Assembly (NCBI GenBank): GCA_946478895.1
Contig: CAMLDY010000062.1
Coordinates: 1 to 13,688, forward strand
Length of the DNA: 13,688 nt
Source of the DNA: an uncultured Gemmatimonadota bacterium
GTDB lineage: Bacteria; Gemmatimonadota; Gemmatimonadetes; Gemmatimonadales; Gemmatimonadaceae
Reading direction: 5' to 3'
Position 1 is the stretch's first letter, and every line of letters begins with the position of its first letter. The notes under the pieces were generated by a model that worked only from the letters and a program-made list of their open reading frames with translations, did no database searches and was not told the DNA's origin. Shown here piece after piece: positions 6,898-13,688 of this stretch. The translations under genes and the position numbers were made by a program.

Positions 6898-7425
6898 ATG
6901 ATCGAGCACGATTTCGACGAAGACTTCGTCCCCATTGCGGCCGAGCTGCAGCGACTGCCCTATATGTCGCCATCTCGGGATTTTGCGGATCGGGTCATCT
7001 CACAAATCGATCGCCTTCAATCGGCGCGCACTTCCCGCGAGAGTCGTTCGCTAGCCCCACGTAACCGCCTGGAACTGCACCAGGGTGGGCAGCAGGCTGT
7101 CGCTCCGCGGCGTCCGATGACCGTCGTCCGCGCGACCGGGAAGGCAGTCGCCGGCGTCGCGCTTCTCGCAACCGCCGCGTTCCTCTTCTTCGAAGTCGAC
7201 ATCCTCACCGCCATCCTCAGCGGTGCCGCCGCACAGTACTCCTTCGCGATCGCAGCGATCGGCGCACAAGTCGGCTCGATGATCCTCGGCCCCGAAACCA
7301 TCGCCTACCTCCAGGCTGGTGCTGTTCAGGGTGTGCTGCTCTACCTGACCCTGCTGGTCGGACTCGCCGGCGGCTACTCCGCGATACGCACCGCCGCGCA
7401 CATCGCCAAACGAAAGGCTGCGTAA
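6898..7425 (+). CDS. Small membrane protein, candidate anti-sigma factor
   Basis: 175 aa, no family recognised with confidence. The acidic N-terminus (MIEHDFDEDF) leads into PSRDFADRVISQIDRL (25-40), a P-x-x-FA-x-x-V-x-x-x-I pattern common before the membrane part of anti-sigma factors. A basic Arg/Gln-rich stretch (42-82) follows, then three hydrophobic segments at about 82-99, 104-127 and 138-162, and a basic tail ending KRKAA. No zinc-binding HxxxCxxC is present. GAGGA five bases before ATG 6898 is a good ribosome binding site. It shares one base with the next gene (TAATG). The anti-sigma role is inferred from position after the sigma gene and from topology. The A-rich region just upstream has TATAAC at 6857-6862 that could be a -10 box, without a clear -35. 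Confidence 0.7.
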   Translation: MIEHDFDEDFVPIAAELQRLPYMSPSRDFADRVISQIDRLQSARTSRESRSLAPRNRLELHQGGQQAVAPRRPMTVVRATGKAVAGVALLATAAFLFFEVDILTAILSGAAAQYSFAIAAIGAQVGSMILGPETIAYLQAGAVQGVLLYLTLLVGLAGGYSAIRTAAHIAKRKAA

Positions 7426-8372
7426 TGAAATCGATCCTGCTTGGTGTCTCTCTGTTGGCAACGGCGATTGCCGTGCAGGATGCGTATGCCCAACGAACAT
7501 CCACCGTGCGATTCGCCGGTCTTCGCAAGTACGCCCAGGTTGCGACGGGCAATCTGGTGATCCCCGCCGGCACCACGACCTCGGGCTCGGTAATGTCGTT
7601 GCGCGGAAATCTCGACGTGTACGGCAACGTGGATGGTGCCGCGACCGCGGTGCTCGGTGATGTGATCGTGCACGAGGGTGGTCGCGTACGCGGCGGCGCG
7701 GTGGCGTTGATGGGCCACGTGCGCAACGAGGGCGGGTCGATCCTTGGTGTGATCAAGGATGTCGGAACCACCCACAATCGCTCAACGGTCAGCTTTGGCG
7801 GACGGCCGCGCACGACGCTTGGCTCTCTCATCGCTGCGCTGTTGTGGCTGGTGGTTCTGCTGCTGGTTGGAACCTTCGTGCTGTTCTTCATGCGCGACTA
7901 CTTCAAGCGCACGGTCGAAGTCGTCACCAACGAGACGGGTCGCTCTCTGCTCACTGGAGTGCTGGGCGGACTGGCATCGATTCCGGCGCTGGTGATTCTG
8001 GTCGTGGGGTTGGCCATCACCATCGTCGGAGTGTTCCTCATTCCGATCGGGGTTGGTGCGTTCCTCGTGGCGCTGTCGGGAATCGGGATTCTCGGATTCC
8101 TCGCCGTGGCGCAGGTGGCAGGCATCGCCATCGCCGGGAAGCGCGAGGCGGAGACACCTGCGGGCCAGGAGCTGCAGTTCCTCTACACCGGCATTCTCGC
8201 GTTCAGCGCGCTCTGGATCATCGCCGCCGCGTTCACCTGGTTCCCGATTCTTGGCTCGATCCTCCGGATGCTCGCGTTCTCGGTGACTCTCGTCGCAGTC
8301 GCCACCGGATTCGGCGCCGTCATCCTCGCGTGGTGGCGAAGCAGGCCGAAGAAGAACGCAGTCGCGGTCTAG
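7425..8372 (+). CDS. Secreted bactofilin-like repeat protein with C-terminal membrane domain
   Basis: 315 aa. A Sec signal peptide occupies residues 1-22, with likely cleavage at AYA-Q. Residues about 38-115 are short beta-strand repeats rich in Gly and Val (SGSVMSLRGNLDVYGNVDGAATAVLGDVIVHEGGRVRGGAVALMGHV), the turn pattern of a beta-helix as in bactofilins (polymer-forming DUF583 family). There follow about five transmembrane segments (133-155, 184-205, 208-235, 252-272, 280-303) and a basic tail. Classical bactofilins are cytoplasmic and lack both signal and membrane domain, so this is a bactofilin-like fold on the outer face of a membrane protein; the fold call is from pattern only. It is coupled to the candidate anti-sigma gene by TAATG and may be its signalling partner or a regulon member. 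AAAGG precedes the ATG. Confidence 0.8.
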   Translation: MKSILLGVSLLATAIAVQDAYAQRTSTVRFAGLRKYAQVATGNLVIPAGTTTSGSVMSLRGNLDVYGNVDGAATAVLGDVIVHEGGRVRGGAVALMGHVRNEGGSILGVIKDVGTTHNRSTVSFGGRPRTTLGSLIAALLWLVVLLLVGTFVLFFMRDYFKRTVEVVTNETGRSLLTGVLGGLASIPALVILVVGLAITIVGVFLIPIGVGAFLVALSGIGILGFLAVAQVAGIAIAGKREAETPAGQELQFLYTGILAFSALWIIAAAFTWFPILGSILRMLAFSVTLVAVATGFGAVILAWWRSRPKKNAVAV

Positions 8373-8387
8373 CCAACAAAAAAACAA

Positions 8388-8465
8388 GATTGGCGTCAAC
8401 CCGCGGCTATGGATAACCGTGCTTCCGGCAACCCGCAACGCGTTATCCATAGCCGGGCACCAATC
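8388..8465. repeat. Inverted repeat / hairpin between the bactofilin-like gene and the yihY-family gene (element C)
   Basis: CGGCTATGGATAAC at 8404-8417 is matched perfectly by its complement GTTATCCATAGCCG at 8442-8455, with a 24-base loop. Outside it, GATTGG 8388-8393 can pair with CCAATC 8460-8465. It sits in the 147-base gap after the bactofilin-like stop. No T-run follows on the plus strand, so it is a poor intrinsic terminator; it could be an mRNA-stabilising hairpin, an operator-like palindrome or a repeat. Confidence 0.65.
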
Positions 8466-8519
8466 CCGGCCCGTTGTTAGTCCTGGTCAAATGGCCTACC
8501 CCTTGCCCCCGACCCGCTC

Positions 8520-9440
8520 ATGGTCTTCCTCGGCTACCGGGTCGGCGAGCTCGCGAAAAGCACCGTAAAAGAGACCCGGGACGACAACGTCCTCGGCATC
8601 GCTGCGCAGGTCGCCTACAACTTCTTTTTTTCGATCTTTCCGCTGCTGCTGTTCCTGACGCCGATCCTCAGCCTGCTCGGCGACAAGCGTCAGATCGTCG
8701 CGGAGCTGCTCAGCCGTCTGTCGCAGGCGCTTCCGAGCGGGGCGTTCACGCTCTTCTCGAAGGTACTCACGGACATCATCTTCGCGCCGAACGCGCCCGG
8801 CCTCATCTCCCTCGGCGCGCTCCTCGCGGCCTGGTCGGGCTCCAACATCTTCGCGACCTTCATGGACGCCCTCGACACCGCCTACGACGTGAAGGATGAC
8901 CGACCGTGGTGGAAGAAGCGGCTGCTCGCGCTGGCGGTGATGGCGGGATGGATTCTGATCATCACGCTGGTGACGGCGATTCTCCTCGCTGGAGATAGCA
9001 TCGTAGCGTTTGCGCGCGATCGCCTCGGATTGGGGAGCAGCGCACTCGGAGTGTGGTCGGTGGTGCAGTTTCCGCTGGCGATCGTGCTGCTGGTCGCGTT
9101 CCTCTATCTCATGTACTGGCTGCTGCCCTACGCGAAGCAGGACTGGAAGCAGATTCTGGTCGGGGCGGTGGTCGCGGCGCTGTTGTTCGTCCTGGCGACC
9201 CTGATCTTCAGGCTGTACGTGCAGCACTTCCCGCCGAACAAGACTTACGGAACGATTGGGGCCGTGATGGTCCTGCTCACCTGGATGTACGTGATCTCGG
9301 TGGTGATCCTGGTTGGTGGCGAGCTCAACTCAGAGCTTCACCACGGCACCGGCTCGATCGCGTCAAAGCGCGGCAGCGTTTACGCCGGCCGGATTGCCAC
9401 TGGTGAGCAGCCCGCTCAGGCGTCCAGCAAGCTCGAATAA
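8520..9440 (+). CDS. YihY/BrkB-family inner-membrane protein
   Basis: 306 aa with about six transmembrane segments (roughly 25-53, 95-118, 133-158, 176-204, 210-233, 244-268). Family marks: AAQVAYNFFFSIFPLLLFL (28-46), the conserved PW-W-K-R segment after TM2 (129-134), and LLTWMYVISVVILVGGELNSE (252-272). The family was once annotated as ribonuclease BN, but that activity belongs to another protein; its true function is not settled, with a transport or envelope role suspected. ATG 8520 lacks a visible ribosome binding site and no earlier in-frame start exists. The last 78 bases overlap the end of the convergent mrp gene on the opposite strand. Confidence 0.93.
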   Translation: MVFLGYRVGELAKSTVKETRDDNVLGIAAQVAYNFFFSIFPLLLFLTPILSLLGDKRQIVAELLSRLSQALPSGAFTLFSKVLTDIIFAPNAPGLISLGALLAAWSGSNIFATFMDALDTAYDVKDDRPWWKKRLLALAVMAGWILIITLVTAILLAGDSIVAFARDRLGLGSSALGVWSVVQFPLAIVLLVAFLYLMYWLLPYAKQDWKQILVGAVVAALLFVLATLIFRLYVQHFPPNKTYGTIGAVMVLLTWMYVISVVILVGGELNSELHHGTGSIASKRGSVYAGRIATGEQPAQASSKLE

Positions 9441-10535
9441 CGCCTCGCCCGCTGGAGAGTCGGGTGCGCTGAGCACGATCGGCTCGCCACGGTCGCCGCC
9501 CTCGAGCACCGGCGGGAAAAACGGGATTTCACCGAGCAGCGGAACGTCGAGCTCTTTCGCCAGTCGCTCTCCTCCTCCCTGCCCGAATATGCCATGCTTC
9601 TCCGAGCAGTTCGGGCAGACGAAATAGCTCATGTTCTCGACGACGCCCAGGACGGGCACCGCGACTCGCTGGAACATCCTGGCGCCGCGCAGCGCATCGC
9701 CGGCGGCGACTTCCTGCGGCGTAGTGACGATTACCGCGCCGTGCACCATCGTTGCCTGCACCAGCGATAGCTGCGCGTCGCCGGTGCCCGGCGGCATGTC
9801 GACGAAGAAGTAGTCCAGCTCACCCCATTGCACGTCGCGCAGAAACTGGGTGATGATCTTCATGATGATCGGCCCGCGCCAGATCGCGGGCTGGTCCCGA
9901 TCGATCATGAAGCCGAGGCTCATGATCTTTACACCGTGCGCCTGGAGCGGGATGATTTTTTCGTTCTCGACGGGCGGCTGCGCGTTGATGCCCATCATGC
10001 GCGGGATGTTCGGCCCGTAGATGTCGGCGTCCATCAACCCCACGCGCGCGCCCTGTTTCGCCATCGCGACGGCGAGATTCACCGCGACGGTGGATTTTCC
10101 GACCCCGCCTTTTCCGCTCGAGATCGCCACGATGTTGCCAAGATTCGGATAAGCGACGGGCGTCGGCGCGGGAACGCTCGAGCGCCGCGACTGAGGCTCC
10201 TGCCCCATGACGGGCAAGGCGCGCGTTTTCGGCGGAGCGGCAGCGGAGTCGTGGCGCGGTGTCGAAGCGGGCGCCATCACCCGAGCCGATTGTGCCATGT
10301 CTTTCACGTCCACACGGACATCGGTAACGCCAGGGATTTGCTGCAGCGTCTGTCTCACCTCGCGAACCACGGTCGCATCGTCGTCGGCGGAAAGAAAGAG
10401 CGTGAGCCTCACCTTGCCGTCCACCGTAGTGGCGATGTCGCGGACCATCTCGGCCTCGAGCACGTTGGCGCCGAGGCGGTTGTTACGCACGCGCGCGAGC
10501 GCGTCGGTGACGCGCTCCTGCAGATTTCCGTTCAT
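9363..10535 (-). CDS. apbC: Mrp/ApbC/NBP35-family Fe-S cluster carrier ATPase
   Basis: Cytoplasmic P-loop protein that carries and delivers 4Fe-4S clusters to apo-proteins. 390 aa: an N-terminal MIP18/DUF59-type domain (about 1-82), a Pro/Ala/Arg-rich linker (about 83-130), and the MinD-like ATPase domain. The deviant Walker A is GKGGVGKS (141-148), followed by LMDADIYGPNIPRMMG (167-182) and the DMPPGTGDAQLS stretch (246-257). The bridging Cys pair is CPNC (307-310) after VVENMSYF. All functional residues are present. Its ATG overlaps the stop of the NifU-like gene as ATGA, so scaffold and carrier are translationally coupled. The 3' end overlaps the convergent yihY-family gene by 78 bases. 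Confidence 0.96.
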   Translation of the reverse strand: MNGNLQERVTDALARVRNNRLGANVLEAEMVRDIATTVDGKVRLTLFLSADDDATVVREVRQTLQQIPGVTDVRVDVKDMAQSARVMAPASTPRHDSAAAPPKTRALPVMGQEPQSRRSSVPAPTPVAYPNLGNIVAISSGKGGVGKSTVAVNLAVAMAKQGARVGLMDADIYGPNIPRMMGINAQPPVENEKIIPLQAHGVKIMSLGFMIDRDQPAIWRGPIIMKIITQFLRDVQWGELDYFFVDMPPGTGDAQLSLVQATMVHGAVIVTTPQEVAAGDALRGARMFQRVAVPVLGVVENMSYFVCPNCSEKHGIFGQGGGERLAKELDVPLLGEIPFFPPVLEGGDRGEPIVLSAPDSPAGEALFELAGRLSGLLTSGNPAGVNAAAL

Positions 10536-10813
10536 TGTTTGGCTTCTTCTGTGACGAGAACCACCTTGAGCTCGCTCACCCGCAGCTTGAGCTGGGTTTC
10601 AATCCCCTGCATGAAGGTCGCTGGCGAGCAATCGCAATCAGGGCAGCCGCCCTTCATGAACAGAACGGCGGTTCCCGTGGCCGCGTCGAACCTCAGGAGC
10701 TCGATGGCCGATTGATCGATCCTGAGGATGGGAAGCATCGCCGCGAGCTCATCGCGGATATGATGCTCGACATCGGGTTGCGGGCGCGCGCGTTTGCGGC
10801 GGAGGACGCTCAT
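10532..10813 (-). CDS. NifU C-terminal-domain (Nfu-like) Fe-S scaffold protein
   Basis: 93 aa matching the stand-alone NifU C-terminal domain. The fold begins near HHIRDELAAMLPILRID (17-33), and the cluster site is GGCPDCDCSPATF (55-67) followed by QGIETQLKLRV (69-79). The C-x2-C pair is C57 and C60; a third cysteine, C62, is additional to the usual CxxC. The first dozen residues are a basic extension (SVLRRKRARP). This protein would assemble or hold Fe-S clusters and pass them to the downstream-coupled Mrp protein. No good Shine-Dalgarno precedes ATG 10813. It is first in its two-gene unit, separated from the upstream DHH gene by a 266-base gap with a long inverted repeat. Confidence 0.88.
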   Translation of the reverse strand: MSVLRRKRARPQPDVEHHIRDELAAMLPILRIDQSAIELLRFDAATGTAVLFMKGGCPDCDCSPATFMQGIETQLKLRVSELKVVLVTEEAKQ

Positions 10814-10871
10814 GTGGGCAAGTTAGAGGGGGGAGACGCGAGTCGCTACGCCTCTGGACCATGGGGATAGG

Positions 10872-11053
10872 AACTGAACGGGTGCGAGTGTCCAGTGGCA
10901 TAGATGCCGGTTTGTCAGTTCACGACGTCGGGACGTTTCTACTGGTGCTACGGCACAGGCAATTGGCTGTGCCTCGACTGCCATCAGTGACGTCCCGACG
11001 TAGTGAACTAAACACTCGCAACGACGGCACTGACGACTCGCACCCGTTCAGTT
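10872..11053. repeat. Long imperfect inverted repeat; candidate structured RNA or palindromic element (element B)
   Basis: A 182-base element in the 266-base gap between the DHH gene stop and the NifU-like start (both minus strand). The closing arms are perfect over 18 bases: AACTGAACGGGTGCGAGT 10872-10889 with 11036-11053. A large internal loop of 27 by 26 bases follows. A second stem, 10917-10936 with 10990-11009, matches at 19 of 20 positions (left arm AGTTCACGACGTCGGGACGT). Then ACTGGTG 10941-10947 pairs with CATCAGT 10982-10988 (one wobble). The apex is GGCACAG 10952-10958 with CTGTGCC 10967-10973 around an eight-base loop. No U-run follows on either strand. The rest of the gap (10814-10871, 11054-11079) shows no clear promoter. 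Confidence 0.8.
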
Positions 11054-11079
11054 ATCAAACCGCGGACGGGGAAAAAGGC

Positions 11080-12114
11080 CTAAGCCACCCCCTCCTTATC
11101 CTCTGCCGTCAAAAATTCCCTCGCCGCGGCGACGACCCGCTTGCGCACCACGTCGAGATCGCCGTCGATCAGCGCCCCGGCAGCTTTCGCGTGACCGCCG
11201 CCCGCGAACTGCTTGGCGAACTTGTTGACGTCCACATCACCGGTGCTGCGGAACGAGACTTTGACCTTGTCGTGGCCGAGGTCGCGGAAGAAAATCGCCA
11301 GACGCGTCCCGCCGATCGAGCGCGGGTGCTCGGCGATTCCTTCCAGATCCTCCGAGCGAAGCCCGTACTGCTCGGGCGCACCGGCGGCGACCGAGATCCA
11401 GGAAATGCCGTATTCCGGATCCACCTCGAGCGTGGCGAGCGCGTCGCGCAAGAGGTGCAGCCGGCCCACCGACATGGATGCGTACAGTCGCCCGTACATT
11501 TCCTCGGGCTCGACCCCCGACGCGATCAGCTGGCCGGCGATGGTGAGGCACCGCGCCGTGGTGTTGCTGAACCTGAAGCCGCCCGTATCGGTGAGAAGCG
11601 CCACGTACAGGCCACGGGCAATGTCGGGAGTGATCTCCAGACCGAGGCACATGGCGAAATCGTAAATGAGCTCGCCCGTCGCGCACGCCGCGGTATCGGC
11701 GAGCAACAGAGTGCTGGGCGGCTCATCACTCGGCAGATGATGATCGATGACGAGCTTGGGGATGGTGAGCTTCCGCACGGCTTCCGCGAGAACTCCCAGC
11801 CGCTTCACATCCGAGATGTCCAGCACCACGAGCACGTCGGCGTCCTTGAGCGCTTTCGCGCCCATGTCGCTCGCATCGTGCACATCGTCGCCGAGCAGGA
11901 ACTTGTACATCTCGGGCCACGGCGTCGGATTCACGATCTTCGAGCGAATGCCGAGCTGGCCGAGCAGACGCGATAGCGCCGTCTCGGATCCGCACCCGTC
12001 GCCGTCGGCGTTGATGTGGGTCGATATTGCGACAGAGCGCCCCGCGCGGAGCTCCTGCGCGAGACGCTCGATCGACTCCCGTCGCTGGGCGGGAATGCTT
12101 AGAAGGTCAAGCAC
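11080..12114 (-). CDS. DHH/DHHA1 phosphoesterase, NrnA-like oligoribonuclease/pAp phosphatase
   Basis: 344 aa. The family degrades nano-RNA and dephosphorylates 3'-phosphoadenosine 5'-phosphate (or cyclic dinucleotide products) with Mn-bound Asp and His. Motifs in order: THINADGDGCGSE (32-44; H33, D37, D39), VLDISD (97-102; D99), VIDHH (122-126), LLTDTGGFRFSNTT (173-186; D176), and the DHHA1 substrate-binding GGGHAKAAG (305-313). All metal ligands are present. The start is GTG at 12114; GGAAGG just upstream on the minus strand supports it, and the next ATG lies past the first catalytic motif. It overlaps the upstream permease stop by eight bases, so the two are coupled. Substrate choice (nano-RNA, pAp, c-di-AMP product) cannot be read from sequence. 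Confidence 0.93.
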   Translation of the reverse strand: MLDLLSIPAQRRESIERLAQELRAGRSVAISTHINADGDGCGSETALSRLLGQLGIRSKIVNPTPWPEMYKFLLGDDVHDASDMGAKALKDADVLVVLDISDVKRLGVLAEAVRKLTIPKLVIDHHLPSDEPPSTLLLADTAACATGELIYDFAMCLGLEITPDIARGLYVALLTDTGGFRFSNTTARCLTIAGQLIASGVEPEEMYGRLYASMSVGRLHLLRDALATLEVDPEYGISWISVAAGAPEQYGLRSEDLEGIAEHPRSIGGTRLAIFFRDLGHDKVKVSFRSTGDVDVNKFAKQFAGGGHAKAAGALIDGDLDVVRKRVVAAAREFLTAEDKEGVA

Positions 12115-13609
12115 TGCCTTCCGCGCGAGCGAGCTTGGAGTGTGATCTGCTGTAGGTGAAGTAAATGATCAGGCCGATTACCATCCAGACGATGAGCCGC
12201 TCCCAGGTCGCGCCCGGCAGGCTCGACATCATGTAGCCGCAGATCAGAATGCCGAGGATCGGAACGAGCGGTACCATCGGCGTTCTGAACGGCCGCGCCA
12301 GGTTGGGCTGGCGGTAGCGTAGCACGATCACTCCGGCGCAGACGATGACGAAGGCGAGCAGGGTGCCGATCGAGACGAGCTCGCCGAGCAATCCGATCGG
12401 GAAGATCCCGGCGAAGAAGGCCGCGACGATACCAGTGATGATCGTCGTCACGTACGGAGTCTTGAACTTCGGGTGAACCTTGCCGAAGACGGCCGGCAAC
12501 AACCCGTCGCGCGACATCGAGTAGAAGACACGTGGCTGTCCCATCAACATCACCAGTACGACCGAGGCCAATCCGGCAATCGCGCCGATGTTGATGATCG
12601 ATGCGAGCCAAGCCAGCGCCGGGCCCGCCTTCTCGATCGCGACGAACACCGGGTGCGGCACGTCGAGATCGGTGTAGTGAGCGAGGCCGGTCATCACCAG
12701 CGACATCAGGATGTAGAGCACAGTACAAATCGCCAGCGACCCGAGCATGCCGATCGGCATGTCCCGTTGCGGATTTTTTGCCTCCTGAGCCGCTGTCGAT
12801 ACCGCGTCAAATCCTATGTAGGCGAAGAACACCACCGCCGAGCCGCGGACGATTCCGCTCCAGCCGTAGTGACCGTATTGTCCGGTGTTGTCGGGGATGA
12901 ACGGGTGCCAGTTGGCCTGATTCACATACATGAAGCCGAAGCCGATCACCAATAAAACAATCGCCACCTTGAGGATGACGATGAAGTTATTGAAGCGAGC
13001 CGATTCCCTGATGCCGATCACGAGGAGTGTGGTCATCAGCGCGATGAGGATGATCGCTGGAAGATTGACGACCGCGCCGGTATGGCTGAAGCCTGCCGGC
13101 TGGATCAGCGCGTGGGTGACCGGATCGAACTTCGGAGCATCGGCGTAGGCGTACGGCGCACTGGTGAACGCTGTCGGCATGTGAATGCCGAGCTGGTCCA
13201 TGAAGGCAGTGAAATAGCCCGACCAGCCGACGGCGACCGTCGAGGCACCGAACAGGTACTCGAGGATAAGGTCCCAGCCGATGATCCAGGCGATGAACTC
13301 ACCGAGAGTCGAGTAGGCGTAGGTGTAGGCGCTGCCCGCCACCGGAATCATGCTCGCGAATTCGGAATAGCAGAGTCCCGCGAACAAACAACCGAGGCCG
13401 GAAATGATGAACGAGATGACGATCGCGGGTCCGGCGTACTGCGCCGCCGCCGTTCCGGTGAGCACGAAGATTCCTGCCCCGATGATGGCGCCGATGCCGA
13501 GGGTGGTGAGGTTGAGGGCGCCGAGGGCGCGTCGAAGGGTGTGCCCCTCGGACTCGCCGGCGGCCTCCGCCTGGAGGGCAGCGATGCTTTTTCTCGTACC
13601 TAAAGCCAT
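12107..13609 (-). CDS. APC-superfamily amino acid permease, CAT-like
   Basis: 500 aa with about 12 transmembrane segments. It starts with the substrate-binding unwound helix TLGIGAIIGAGIFVLTG (36-52). The signature VVFFAYIGFDAVSTAAQEAKNPQRDMP follows about mid-protein, and RVFYSMSRDGLLP later; this pattern is typical of the cationic amino acid transporter (CAT/YfnA) branch. It probably imports an amino acid with protons, but the substrate cannot be told. GGAG about seven bases before ATG 13609 supports the start, and a promoter candidate lies upstream. It is the first gene of a minus-strand unit with the DHH phosphoesterase coupled downstream. Confidence 0.93.
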   Translation of the reverse strand: MALGTRKSIAALQAEAAGESEGHTLRRALGALNLTTLGIGAIIGAGIFVLTGTAAAQYAGPAIVISFIISGLGCLFAGLCYSEFASMIPVAGSAYTYAYSTLGEFIAWIIGWDLILEYLFGASTVAVGWSGYFTAFMDQLGIHMPTAFTSAPYAYADAPKFDPVTHALIQPAGFSHTGAVVNLPAIILIALMTTLLVIGIRESARFNNFIVILKVAIVLLVIGFGFMYVNQANWHPFIPDNTGQYGHYGWSGIVRGSAVVFFAYIGFDAVSTAAQEAKNPQRDMPIGMLGSLAICTVLYILMSLVMTGLAHYTDLDVPHPVFVAIEKAGPALAWLASIINIGAIAGLASVVLVMLMGQPRVFYSMSRDGLLPAVFGKVHPKFKTPYVTTIITGIVAAFFAGIFPIGLLGELVSIGTLLAFVIVCAGVIVLRYRQPNLARPFRTPMVPLVPILGILICGYMMSSLPGATWERLIVWMVIGLIIYFTYSRSHSKLARAEGSA

Positions 13610-13650
13610 GCGGAATCTCCGAAAGCGTGAGTTGGTCCGACGACAGGTTC

Positions 13651-13679
13651 TGTATACAGTCGAGACTTCGGCGCAACAA
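13651..13679 (-). promoter_or_regulatory. Candidate sigma-70-type promoter for the permease gene
   Basis: On the minus strand TTGTTG (13674-13679) is followed by exactly 17 bases and then TATACA (13651-13656), with TG directly before the -10 box. Transcription would start near 13644, giving a leader of about 35 bases containing the GGAG ribosome binding site. The -35 box matches only its first three consensus bases, so the call is tentative. Confidence 0.45.
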
Positions 13680-13688
13680 GTTGCCGCC

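Noticed and set aside
9828..10715. 295-codon open frame on the plus strand
   Set aside because: Antisense to apbC and the NifU-like gene, whose motifs are unmistakable on the minus strand.
11054..11080. Intrinsic terminator after the DHH gene (minus-strand GGCCTTTTT)
   Set aside because: The T-run on the minus strand is preceded only by a three-base-pair GGC/GCC stem, too weak for a terminator.
10861..11976. 371-codon open frame on the plus strand
   Set aside because: Antisense to the DHH phosphoesterase and running through element B; low-complexity Arg/Glu/Asp composition and no domain.
1..13688. CRISPR arrays, tRNA or rRNA genes, transposase or integrase genes
   Set aside because: No regularly spaced direct repeats, no cloverleaf or rRNA-like stretches, and no mobile-element proteins among the coding regions.

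Overview
The window looks like a GC-rich bacterial chromosome segment with densely packed genes on both strands. The gene set is menaquinone-type quinone genes, DNA repair, Fe-S assembly, an RpoE-like sigma factor and a CAT-type amino acid permease. It would fit Gemmatimonadota or a neighbouring phylum, but that placement is inference and no rRNA is present to test it. I see no phage, integrase, transposase, CRISPR array or tRNA.

Layout. (1) Bases 1-1594, plus strand: the C-terminal part of formamidopyrimidine-DNA glycosylase (mutM, cut by the window edge) is followed after one base by a stand-alone UvrC N-terminal-half nuclease. (2) Bases 1595-5839, minus strand: a tightly overlapping operon read in the order menG/ubiE, ubiD, ubiA, ubiX, then a small lipoprotein. 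This is the set needed for the late steps of menaquinone synthesis by the futalosine route (prenylation, prFMN-dependent decarboxylation, methylation). (3) Bases 5840-6153: a 314-base divergent gap filled largely by one long imperfect inverted repeat. (4) Bases 6154-9440, plus strand: sigma factor, terminator-like hairpin, small three-TM protein (candidate anti-sigma factor), secreted bactofilin-like repeat protein with TM segments, a hairpin, and a YihY-family membrane protein. (5) Bases 9363-13609, minus strand: amino acid permease, DHH/DHHA1 phosphoesterase (NrnA-like), a gap with a second long imperfect inverted repeat, then a NifU-like domain protein and the Mrp/ApbC Fe-S carrier ATPase.

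The coding content is mostly housekeeping. The unexplained part is non-coding: two long (about 180-215 nt) imperfect inverted repeats, at 5931-6144 and 10872-11053. Each could fold into a rod with a large internal bubble and an apical hairpin, and neither ends like an intrinsic terminator. They may be structured RNAs, mRNA leaders, or decayed MITE-like palindromes; the sequence alone does not decide. The other points worth a second look are the truncated UvrC-like nuclease coupled to mutM and the sigma / anti-sigma candidate / bactofilin-like trio.
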